Shown here: positions 24,897 to 35,932 of the stretch, piece by piece
Numbering within the stretch: the stretch's first letter is position 1
Layout of the letters: each line of letters starts with the position of its first letter
Assembly (NCBI GenBank): GCA_030248135.1
Contig: JASANC010005482.1
Location: forward strand, 62,001 to 126,000
DNA from: Theristus sp. LFF4_11
Lineage: Eukaryota; Nematoda; Chromadorea; Monhysterida; Xyalidae
DNA length: 64,000 bases
Direction of reading: 5' to 3'
Notes under the pieces: generated by a model
The model's input: the letters and a program-made list of their open reading frames with translations, nothing else
Database searches by the model: none
Told to the model about the DNA's origin: nothing
Position numbers and translations under genes: made by a program

Positions 24897-25147
24897 CGTA
24901 AAACTACAAAGCTAAACCGGAGCTGGAGCTGATCCCTGATCCCAATGTTTCACCCCTTCAACAAAGCTGTCAATCAAGGCACTTTCACTTTGTTAAAAAG
25001 GCTTCACTTAGGATTAGGAACCTACAACGACTTCATTAGGATTAGGATTGGGCTTAGGATTAGGAACCTACAACGACTTCATTGAAACCGAACTAAACAA
25101 CAAAACAGACTGTAAACTTGGCTTTGGTTTAGTAATGTAGGCAAAGC
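24897..25147. mobile_element. 251-bp insertion with 9-bp direct repeat
   Basis: Interrupts the AT-rich half of the G-tract repeat. It is flanked by CTAAATTTT at 24888-24896 and 25148-25156, and the uninterrupted text CGCTAAATTTTGCTGCAAAA exists at about 21449. The ends are imperfect inverted repeats (CTACAAAGCTAAACC against CTACATTACTAAACC). It contains repeats of TTAGGATTAGGAACCTACAA. The 9-bp duplication suggests a Mutator-like origin. Confidence 0.7.
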
Positions 25148-25149
25148 CT

Positions 25150-25810
25150 AAATTTTGCTGCAAAATCGTTGAAATTACAATGAAGATGGTCAAGTTATCA
25201 TATATTCAGCTTATATTATGGACTTTATAGACAAAAAATCATGATTTTCGAAAAAAAATTTAGGGTGTACGGAAAATTTTGGGGGGGGGTCTCCGCCAGA
25301 CAAAATTTCATGGGGGGTGTGGGGGGGTGTCGGCCAAATTTTCGAGGGGGGTCCGATGGGGGTGCCCGGTTTTGGGGGTGGAACGGTGCCCCCCCCCACC
25401 CCCCCCCCACCCGACGGTCTCTGGTGCTCTGGGGGTGTACCCCCCCCCCCCCCTCGCCCACGGTACTGGTGGGGGGGGGGTACGTACACCCCCCCAGAGC
25501 ACCAGAGACCGTCGGGTGGGGGGGGGGTGCACCGTGCCACCCCCCCTAAACCCGGGCTCCCCCCCCCCATCGGACCCCCCCTCGAAAATTTGGCCGACAC
25601 CCCCCCCACACCCCCCATGAAATTTTGTCTGGCGGAGACCCCCCACCCCAATTTTCCGTACACCCTAAAAATTTTTTCGAAAATCATGATTTTTTGTCTA
25701 TAAAGTCCATAATATAAGCTGAATATATTATAACTTGACCATCTTCGTTGTAATTTCAACGATTTTGCAGCAAAATTTAGCGTTTTTCCTTCAAAATTTA
25801 AGCGAAAAAT
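25150..25810. repeat. 650-bp palindrome with G-tract left arm and C-tract right arm
   Basis: Left arm (GCTGCAAAATCGTTGAAATT, AAATCATGATTTTCG, then G runs) is mirrored by the right arm (C runs, then CGAAAATCATGATTTTTTGT, AATTTCAACGATTTTGCAGC). The centre is near 25470. One strand of the left arm is suited to form G-quadruplexes and the whole unit could extrude as a hairpin. Confidence 0.8.
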
Positions 25811-26605
25811 TATCATGGGGGGGTGGGGGGTGGATTCCCCCAAAGAAAATTTTTAAAAAATGAACCCCCCTTGAACTTTACATTTGGTTGTCCCCCCCAT
25901 CACTTTTTGGTCGGCACCCCCCCCCCCCCCCCACGGCACCATACCCCCCCCTTCGAAAATTGTTTTGGGCCCACGGTACTGCATCGGACCCCCCCTCGAA
26001 AATGTGGCCGACACCCCCCTTCGAAAATTGTGTTGGGCCCACGGTACTGCTAGGCAATAGGCATCATGTGACTTTGGGGGGGGGGGGCGGTTAAAATTTT
26101 GAAATTAGAAAGATAGCTAAAACGCTAAAAAGCTATAAAAACAGCTAAATAATGCTTAAAACATGCAAAAATCAAGTATAAACGAGTATTAAAGCAAATG
26201 AGGAAAGGGGTTGGGAAGGGGGCGGAATGGGGGAAATGTGAGAAAGGGGGGTATGGTGCCGTGGGGGGGGGGGGGGGGCCGCCCACCAAAAAGTGAGGGG
26301 GGGTCCAACCTATGGTAACGTGGAACCCACCCCTTGGGGGTCCCATGGGGGGTGCATTTTTTTAAAATTTTCTGTGGGGGGGGTCCACCCCGCCACCCCC
26401 CCCCCCCATGATAATTTTTCGCTTAAATTTTGAAGGAAAAACGCTAAATTTAGCTGCAAAATCTTTGAAATTACAATGAAGATGGTCAAGTTATCATATA
26501 TTCAGCTTATATTATAGACTTTATAGACAAAAAATCATGATTTTCGAAAAAAAATTTAGGGTGTGCAGAAAATTTTGGGGGGGGGGTCTCCGCCAGACAA
26601 AATTT

Positions 26606-26882
26606 GGGTTGGCCTGTCGTACTAAATCAAACCACTGATGTTGGCAGACGTTGCCTAAACTAGCCTAAACCAAAACCTAATCCTAAAGCCTAATTCAAAG
26701 CTAAACAATATCCTGACCTAATCCTAACCAAAGCCAAGCCTTTTCAAGAAGGAAGATGTCAGAACAATTGCGTTTTGAACAAGTTTTTGTTGGGGCCGGA
26801 GCGTGTGCAGGCGCGCTAGTGGATCTTGAGCATGAGCATGCCGATGCCGCGTGCGCGTGCGCTTTAGTAATGAAGCTTTAGG
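26606..26882. mobile_element. 277-bp insertion with 7-bp direct repeat
   Basis: Splits the text CCAGACAAAATTTCATGGGG, which is intact near 25295. Flanks share AAAATTT (26599-26605 and 26883-26889). The interior has CCTAATCCTAA motifs, the complement of those in the insertion at 24897-25147, so the two may be one family. Confidence 0.55.
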
Positions 26883-27986
26883 AAAATTTCATGGGGGGTG
26901 TGGGGGGGGGGGGGTGTCGGCCAAATTTTCGAGGGGGGGGGGGTCCGAGGGGGGGGGGGTGCCCGGTTTTAGGGGGGGGTGGCACGGTGCCCCCCCACCC
27001 CCCCCCCCCACCCGACGGTCTCTGGTGCTCTGGGGGGGTGTACCCCCCCACCCCCCCCGCCCACGGTACTGATAATAGCTGAGCCGAAAAAACCTTTCTG
27101 ATAGAGATAGATTCAAAAAAATTTTGGGGGGGGCCGCCCCCCCCAGCCCCCCTAGAACAACCATGTGAATGAGTGGCCCCCTGGCCCAACGCGAAGAAAT
27201 GAAAGGCCCAATTGCCATTGATAGCAGGTAGCACTGAAAGAATGTTCAAATGTTTAATCTATTCTTCTTCATAGATATGCAGTAGCGAAAGCGGGACCTC
27301 GGGTGAGGGGGGGGGTGTTTGCCTAATTTTAGAGGGGGGGGGGTCAGGTGCCTTCTCGGTGAGGGGGGGGTGCACGGGCAGCAAATTTTCTTGAGGGGGG
27401 GGGGTGCACTGGCAGAAAAATTTCGTGAGGGGGGGGTGCACGGGATCGCACGGGTAATACCAAATTTTTGCCTCAGAAAAACACAGAAATTCTTGTAAAA
27501 TACAGATTATTTTGTGCAAACAAGCTGCTTGTTTGGTCAGAAATAACAAAATCTATGCAGGGACAGACACAAACGTCAAGAAAAATGCAAAAATTACGGT
27601 ATTTTTGGAAAAAATTGAGATGAGATTGACCACCGTGAGGGGGGGGTGCGATCCCGTGTTTTCTCGCGGAGGGGGGTGGGGGGGAGTCTAGTACCCGTGT
27701 CGAGATAAAGGGGGGAGGGGGGTACACGGGTATCTGCCCGTGCACGGGCAGGATTTTCGGCTGAGGGGGGGGTGGACCCACCCCCCCCCCCGCACTTTCG
27801 CTACTGTAGATATGTTACTTCCGTGTCCGTCCATTCCTCGATCACGTTCTTCTGCCTTCCAACAATGCAGTCGCCTTAGCTGGCCGAACACAGTCCACAG
27901 TTGTTTGGTTTGATGGTGCTTCTCCTGAACATGTTGAGGTTTGATTTGAAGGTTTTGAAAACAAAAGATTTCGAAATTCGAACAGT

Positions 27987-28709
27987 TAGGGTTGGCATAG
28001 TAAAAATACCGGTTTTTTACCAGGGCAAAAATTAGTGCCTTAAAAAACGGAAAAAAGACCGTTTCCGTATTTTTCCGGGTTTTTTCTTATTTTTTCGGTT
28101 TTTTTCAATTTCGGACAGTATGTTATTTTTCACTCGTTTAGCATCTTTACACGTGTCTTGTGCTAGTTGTACACGAAATTGACACTGATGTTTCGAAAGA
28201 ACTGTCAAGCGAGGTGCAAGAATCGGCTGGAGCTGCCGAGCTGAGCTGAAAATTCCAAAAATTCCATTTGTCAGTTAAAATTGTCTTTTTTACACAATTA
28301 CTGATTTGTTTTCTTTTTGATCAGAACTGACTCTGAATTCGGTTTTAATCCATTATTGCAGCAAATTGTGTTCGTCTATTGTGACCAAAGACTGTCCGGT
28401 GAAAACGCTGTGTTTTTTCTTGTAAAATTAGTGGAATATAAACGATTGAGCAAAAGATAATGTTCGATTTATTGCTGACCTTTTGGGTTTTTAAACCCAA
28501 ACAGAATTTATTTTATTTGTTGGTGCACGATATTTTGAACAAAGCATTCTGAAAACTGTTTTCACAAATCCTGGTTCAAGTTTATAGTCAGCTACAAAAA
28601 TTTTACAACTTTTTAGCTTTCGTTTTTTTCAGTAAAATTACCGTTTTTACCGCTAAAAATACGGGGGGTTTTACCACGATTTGAAAAAAACGGTATTTTG
28701 CTAATCCTA
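27987..28709. mobile_element. hAT-like element family H
   Basis: 723-bp element beginning TAGGGTTGGCATAGTAAAAA and ending GGTATTTTGCTAATCCTA (imperfect inverted ends), flanked on both sides by CGAACAGT (27979-27986 and 28710-28717), a perfect 8-bp target duplication. The sub-terminal parts TACCGGTTTTTTACC and ACCGTTTTTACCGC also answer each other. Non-autonomous; no transposase frame. Confidence 0.85.
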
Positions 28710-28976
28710 CGAACAGTACACCATTTCAACGTGCACGGCAGGACATGGACCGAAAAAAAACAGGAAGCTGAAAAAAATGAAAACATCAAAGAGAATTGAT
28801 TGGACTTTCTTAAAAATTGGCCAGTCTCTATTTGGAAAACTGAAAAACCTAAACCTTGTTTTAACCTATCTGTGTACACAGTGTTTCGGTGTTTTCCGCT
28901 TTCGTTTGCTCAGCCACTGTTTTGATTTGGTTTGGTGGTTGCGTGTAGTTTTTTTTCAAAATCGGACAACTCACTC

Positions 28977-30139
28977 TATAATTGTTCCAGAGCTGAGGTT
29001 GGGAAGGGGCGATTCAGGTAGCTAAAGCAAATTTTGAGTTTTTTTTCTTTCAAAATCGCCAGGATGCAATTCGCATTTGTGATGCATCATTATTAAAAGA
29101 TGTGCATGTGGAGTGGCGGTGCCCCTCTGCCCCATAACACAGAAAAAATGCAAAAACTAAGCTGATCATTTTCACCTTATCAAAAAGGCTTGGATTAGGT
29201 TTAGGATTAGGAAATTACAACGACTCATTGCAATTGCAAGCAACCTCTGATGAAAAATCAAAAAATCACTTTTAAGAATGTATGCAAATCATTTGCATTC
29301 GCCAGCCAAAAAAGGAGGCAAATTGAAAAAAATTAATGCAAATTTTTAAAACGCTGGAAGATGGCCAAATTTGTGCAAATTGTTATTTTTTACCGTTTTA
29401 AGGTTTCGCACTAAAAGTTGTTATGACGACGTAAGCGCATATTTATTGAAAAAATATTAAATTTTGTCACCAAAACAAAGTTTGGTAACTTCACAGAGAA
29501 TTCTGAATCTGGTATCTTAATAAAATAAATCAATAAACATTTAAAAATCTGATGTTCCTTTGCACTGCAGTCAATCCTTCATGGGTTAGTTAATGCCGCC
29601 TAGTTACGATTTATACGATTATACTGCACGTTTATATAATTTGAAAGTTCGGTTCGAAATGTCCAGAAAATTGTCTGAAGGGTTGATCAAAATTTCCAGT
29701 TTTCATACGGCAAAAGTCCAGGCATTTGGGTTGTTCTGTGGTTCAAAACAAAAAGACAGCATGGCAGCTTGCATCTTCTGGGCGATGATTTAAACATACT
29801 CCAGTGAGAAAATAAATAGAAGCAAAGAAAAATTTTAAGAATTGCACCGCAAAATACAGTTTTTGATCAACCGTTTTTTATAATATTTCTGCATTTTGAC
29901 TGAAAGGATGCAATTTGCATTTTTTTGACACAAGTCGAATGCAAATTGCACCCATTTGGATGCAAAAAAACTTAGGGGGTGATAAAATTTTTGGAGGTAG
30001 TAGATAGCTAAAACGCTGAAAACCAGATCGGTAGATAGCTGGCTCAGAAATTTATTAGAAAAGCTGAAGACTGCGTCAAAAAAACCTCTCAGACAGAGAC
30101 AGATTCAAAAAATGGGGAGGGGGGGCTAAAACAACTATG
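28977..30139. mobile_element. hAT-like element family C, long copy
   Basis: 1,163-bp element with ends TATAATTGTTCCAGAGC and CTAAAACAACTATG, flanked by ACTCACTC at 28969-28976 and 30140-30147, a perfect 8-bp target duplication. Shares its termini and the GATAGCTAAAACGCT sub-terminal region with the shorter copy at 55510-55980. No transposase is recognisable. Confidence 0.82.
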
Positions 30140-33100
30140 ACTCACTCAAACTAACAGTCGTAAATTTTCAAAAATATGTAAAAGTTACAAAAAGGCAAAA
30201 ATTTTCAATTGTAAAATCGATGTTCTATCAGCAACAGTTTTTTATGCGTTTTGCAAGCTAATTCTAAAAAAGATCTAATTTGAAAACACGTTTGTTGCAG
30301 CCGGTTGATTGTCGTCTCCATTCGTTGCACTGACGAGTGACAAGCCACGGAAATTAGCAGCATTCGAACCTGTCGAACAGCGGACTCAGTTGAGGTGGTC
30401 TGGCAGTTTACGGCCTCACAAACGAAAGGAAACGAAACACTTTACTACCGGAAGGTCAGGGAATTTCGTCTTGATAACAGTACCGAATATGACTGATGAC
30501 GGAAATTTTTCAGCTAGAAGTACCTACCTCCCGTGGGGCGCCAAATTTTTTTTGGGGGGGATGGGTGGGGGAGCTTAATTCAGGCTGAATAACCTTATAT
30601 TTAGTGCAGATTATGCGCCTGGGAAAACCGAAAAATCGTGATTTTTGAAGAAAAAGTTGTGATTGTTGAAAAAAAATGTGATTTTTGGGAACATTTTGGA
30701 AGTTCCGAGTTGTCAAGGGCGTGGGTCGTACGGGTACCCACAGAGGTCCGTTTATGGAGTGGGTCAGTACCGGAGATGATAGGGGTGGGGGTGTACCCCC
30801 AACCTAGCAAAAAGTTGCGCCCTGTGGGGGGTTGGGGGGGAGGTCGCGTACCGTGTCACACCCACGACCCACCCCCTAACCCGGAACCCCCCTGTGGGTA
30901 TCCACGGCCCCACCCCCTTCCTGACTCGGCACCCTCCCCCATAGGTACCCACCTCTCCCAAAATGTTCCCAAAATCACAAATTTGTGTTCACAAATCACG
31001 AATTTTCGTTCAAAAATTACAAATTTTTCTTCAAAAATCATGTATGTCGATTCCCATGTGCATAATAAACACTAAACCACCCCACCCCAACCCCTCCACG
31101 AGGCGCAACTTCGTGCTAGGAGGGTACCGTACTCAACCCCATTCCACCTCATCTTCGGTACTGCTTGAAAGTTTTCAAGAACCCCGAGTTTTCAAGCATT
31201 TCAAAAGAAAGCTTTTGACGTTTCATTTGAGAAGTCGCGTTGCGACTTTTTATTGTAGTCGACACAACCCGGGAAATGTTCACTTTGAAAATACCTGGCT
31301 CTTATTCCTTTCGGTCAAATTGAATTTAAAAAGGCTTTTTTGTCGTTTGATTTGTGAGAGCTGCCTTTCTCCGTTTTTGGATTTTACTCTAATCGTCATT
31401 TTTTAATTCTTTTTAGAGTTGGAGTTTACTGCTAACATGGTAACTGTGTCTGTTTGTGTCTTCATATCTGTTCTGTCCAACATTTTGCTGTATGCAAGTA
31501 TGTGGTCATCATATTTGCCAGATTAATAGCACTTTATAGATGAAGCTCGAGCAGCCGGCAGCTGCGGCCGAAACTTTAACAGGCAAAAATTAGTTTGGCC
31601 AATAGCTGCGCTTTAGTGAGTAGGTGCTAGCCCATTTTTAAAACATGATATTGGGAGGGATTGAGGAAACAAAAACATTGCTGGTCGCCTGGCCTTTGTT
31701 GCTTGTGCTTATTCCAACCAGTGGTCTGTGAGCCAAATTATAAATCTCGTGTGCTTGTATGATTCACAGATGTGCTATCATTCATGTGTTTGAAATATTC
31801 ATTGTTTAATGCAACCATGTCTATTCCCACCGGAGAACAGTTGATGGTGACGTTTGCCAACTTATCTGTCGATTGTTGTTATTTGTGGATTTGACGTACT
31901 TGTAGTTGATAATCACCCGTTTCACTGCAGTGTTTGCATGCTGAACAACGTTAGTTTCAAACAAATGGCTGGTTACACCGTGTCGATTGCGTTATCTTAT
32001 CTCCAGGAGGGTAAATAAGTGTGTAATGCGACATTTGGTCGATACATGCATGCGATACATGCAGTCAATACACAAATAAATCTGTTAGTCTCACTTCGCT
32101 CATAGTCAGTTTCAACGGCTGATTGATATTTGCCACCAAAAAAATAGTTTGTCTCCTTTGCACAACATTATTTTGTTGTTTGGTTGTGCAGTGTGTACAG
32201 AAGTGTCACCAAGTACCAGCCGTGTACCTGACACCACCACATGTCTTTCTACATGTGTCCCCCTCGCCTCTTCTCGTAACCATTGCACTTCGTCTTCTCT
32301 CTTTTGGGCAAGAAATACAGGCGCAGTTGTGTATTTCGTTTTTTAATAGTTTTTTTCATTTATTTTATTCTCCGGTTTTGTTAAACACCAAAAAAATTAC
32401 GGAAAGCTTTACTCATTAATCACTTCAACATTGAACTAGAGTGTGTGTTGTGCAGGACAGAGTCTGAAGCTTAGAATGAAGTTGGAAGTTTTTTTCCTGT
32501 TTTTCATGCGGTTTCGGTTTGTGGGGTTCTACGCACTTCAAAAACACTAGATGATTGTGTGATTGTAGCTGAAAAGAATAGCCAGACTTAACTTTTTTGG
32601 AAAGTTGCTTGAACACCGTGTTTCTCTCCTGAATCGTTGTGTTTAGACGCGGCTGCTTTCAAATTTGTTCTGACAAAGCATATTGACCAATATATTGTAT
32701 TTTTTATTGCAAAATGTCAAAGTTTTGCACGCGGTGTAAAACATTCTTCCGTACTCGTATATAGACAACAAATGTACAATGAAAAAATAATAACCGATGG
32801 ATCGCTGAAAAACGAATAAAATGCCGAAAACAAAACAGAAAAATCAGCGTGACGGTTGAAAACTGATCTACACACCTGGTTGTGGCATAAAACGTTTTGC
32901 CCAAGAAAATAACAGTGAAACAACAAAATATTGTTAAAAGTTCGAAAATAAAAATTCTGTCATACTCAGTGTTTTGATCTTCATCAGTTTTTTGTTAATA
33001 GTAGAAAAAACAAAAAATCACTTGTTAGTATCACCAGGATCATAGTCATTGCATTTGCAAATGGCTGAAACAGCAGTAAATATAGTCTAACCAGAAAATT

Positions 33101-35035
33101 TAGGGCATTAGCTGATTGGTTGGTGCGTGACCTGATCAGGTTCAAACGCGGGCCGTTCAAATTGTACTTTCCTTTTTTGAATTTTTGGTTTTTGAGTGTT
33201 TGGGTGAATGAATGTTTGGATATTTAACGGACAAAACTTGTTTGTGAATTATGAGGTGCAAAAGGTAACGGTTCTCAGCCCTGAATTTTTCAGTCCGTCT
33301 ATAGACAACAATAAAAAATACTGCTAATAATTAGAATAAAAATCAAAATGTGAATTAAAAATTTGATCGAAGCTTGAGAACACATTTCACGCTACACATG
33401 TGCGACAAAAAAATTGTCGGAAAAAAGGATCTTGATGAAACTAGAAAGGGGTCAAAGGGCGAACGTTTTAAAATAAGTTTTCTGCATAATTTAAAAGTGT
33501 TTTGTTAAAGAATGTGTTTTACTGCATTTATGATCAATGGGAAAACCGATAACGTTTATGATCAGTTTGGACCCAACAAATTGATACTGGATGGTAATGG
33601 GAAATGGTTTTAAGTAGTTTTAAGGGTCTCAGATTTGCTGGAAAAGGAAGCTTATAACAAAAACGGTGTTTTTGCAGCCTGTTAACATAGAAAGTCATTT
33701 AAAACTTCTCAAAAAGCTGCAGGCATAGGATGTGATGTTTTAAAATAGTTAAAACAGCTGCAGCAGTTTTAATCGGTTTCGACCGTTTAGATATTAACAG
33801 TTGATAAGGACGAGACTTGATGAAATGTAGGAACAGGTGACTACAGTTCTAATAAAATTTGAACTTGAAAATACACACTGCGATTGTGTTGCTGACGACT
33901 TTTACAGAAGTGCGTGTATTTAGGGGCACTGGCCAGTCTGACTTTGAATAAAACATATAAATTATGATTGAAAAATAAATAGGATGACCCCGCGACTGAA
34001 GTTGTCTGGTGTGTTGTGTTTCAACGAAATTTTACCACGAAATAAATGACTGTGCATGCATCCAATCCACACATGCGCAGCGTTATCGGAGAATAGTTTC
34101 GCCAATATGTATCGTTGATGATGTTGAATTTTGTTGAATGTTGTAGACCACAAAGGTGCCTTTGCTTCATAATGTTGAAGGTTATCAAAGAGATATATCG
34201 TGCTTGGTTGCACTACAGTGCATCACGTTAGTCACTGCACATTTTGAACACATAAAACACAGAACCAATGTGCCTTTCCTTTACACACATCCACACACCC
34301 AGGTCCAGATCGTTCTTATAGTTATGCAGCACTCTCAAAACAACATCAAAAAATAATTCACAATGTTTTATATTTTTTTGTGAAAACGATTTTTCTGGAT
34401 GGTTTCAAAAATACACACCAAGTTTTCTAAACGCATCACACACATACACTTACACAACCAAGTACATGTACATATGTAGCACTGTACTGGGTTTATGGCA
34501 ACATGTTTTGTTGTTGCTGTTAAAATTGAAAGTTTACAGAAAAAAAACGAGTGTTGCTTTCAAGGTTGGTCAGTCGAATGCAAATCAAAGCAATCCAAGA
34601 AAGTAGCAATACTGAGAGAGAGTTCTTTTTCAGACAGAATGTTTCTGATGTTATTACCGCGTGAGTTGTTATGCGGTCAAGATGTATGAAGAAATGTCTC
34701 TGAAGCACCTAAGCGTTTTTTCGAAGCATTGTTTATGGGAGCAGATGCTTTCGGATATTTTAATGCGTTTTCTTCAGAGTGTTGGCGACAACTTTTAGAA
34801 TGCTTAGACACGGTTTAACCTAAGGCTGCGTCACGGAAATGTTTTTGAAAACTCCGTCATCGGGCTGCGGTGATTTCAAAACCAAATTGAGAAATGTTGG
34901 CTGCTGAACGACATTTGGTCTAGTTTTACAAACATCATCAGCTGGTTACACGTATAGACGTTGCAATTGGTAGCGCCGGTGCCGGTCCCTCCTGACTTGC
35001 TCTTTAGAACACGGCACTTAACGTGTTTGCGATGG

Positions 35036-35081
35036 TGTGTGTATGTATGTAAGTGTGTGTGAGTGTGTGTGTGTGTGTGTG
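35036..35081. repeat. GT microsatellite
   Basis: Imperfect run of GTGTGT, GTATGTATGT and GAGTGTGTGTGT. Intergenic. Confidence 0.9.
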
Positions 35082-35892
35082 ACAAATTAGACACCCAAAA
35101 ATCAGATCCCTGAGACAAAAGTTTGTAAACTTTCGGGTTTGTAAGCACCGGCGCACAAGATGAGTGTGAGAGTAAAACCTCGGATATAACAATGTTTTAG
35201 CGTGCGTGGTCTTTCTCTGTGTAGTGTACACTCGAAGAGGAACTCGCACCCGTGCTGCCGAGCGACAAAATTGATAGACGAAAATGAACAAATGATGTGC
35301 TGTATGACATGTACATGTGTGTTCTGGCTTTGGAGGAAAATGGTTGCCCGTTGTGGTTAAATGTTATTTGTGTTTAAGTTTTATTTTAAGTTGTTATTTT
35401 CAAGTTTAGTTTAACAGCGTTTTTCAACAATGCAAAGTACACCAATGCTGTAGAAAGGCAAAATTCAGTAATCATGCAAATCAAAACTGGAACCATTTAA
35501 AAAAATACATGCAACTCATTATTTCCAACAGGCTTCATTTTACGCTCTGAAACTAGTCTATCTTGCAAACATTCTTTCATAACCGTTTCTGAAATTGTAC
35601 CAGATAATAACTGCCAACAAAAAGCAGCACTTATAAATGGTGTTCTCTCACAATAAATTATGTTTTCATTCGTTTTGCACACACGTGTTTGAGAAACTGA
35701 TTTTTTAAGAAAATCATGACGAGGCCGACTGAACAAGATACCATTCATGCACATGTCCCCATGTAAATTGTATACAGTCGTCATGGGCATTTTATTCGTC
35801 CCCTCCCGTGACACAAACCCGTATATGTATAATTTTAGATATTTTTAAAACCGTCAACCAAACAAACATGCGCGCATGCGCTGAGTCCGAAA

Positions 35893-35932
35893 TTAACAAC
35901 AACAACAACAACAAAACAACAACAACAACTGA
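35893..35932. repeat. AAC microsatellite
   Basis: AACAACAAC run with one interruption. Intergenic. Confidence 0.9.

Larger units (their letters stand above)
21300..31110. repeat. Field of G-tract / C-tract repeats with nested insertions
   Basis: About 10 kb in which a repeat unit recurs in both orientations. The unit has an AT-rich half (ATTCAGCTTATATTATGGAC, AAATCATGATTTTCGAAAAA) joined to a half made of runs of 6-14 G or C separated by short fixed words such as CAGAGCACCAGAGACC, AGTACCGTGGGC and GGTCTCCGCCAGAC. Copies start near 21480, 25190 and 26480, with inverted copies near 23200 and 25670 and relatives at 27290-27800 and 30540-31090. It is interrupted by several mobile elements listed separately. 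Nothing here looks coding; Pro/Gly-rich open frames are products of the G/C runs. Confidence 0.8.

Noticed and set aside
25000..25080. Internal telomere repeat (TTAGG type)
   Set aside because: Only a few TTAGGATTAGG words inside a small mobile element, not an array.
21517..27891. Long Pro/Gly-rich open frames on both strands
   Set aside because: They come from G and C runs, overlap each other in every frame, and have no conserved residue pattern.
32123..32419. Short open frame with hydrophobic start
   Set aside because: No partner exons, no family similarity, composition like the surrounding AT-rich DNA.
33095..33150. Further family D or E copy
   Set aside because: Only about 20 bp around GCTGATTGGTTGGTG match; too short to call.
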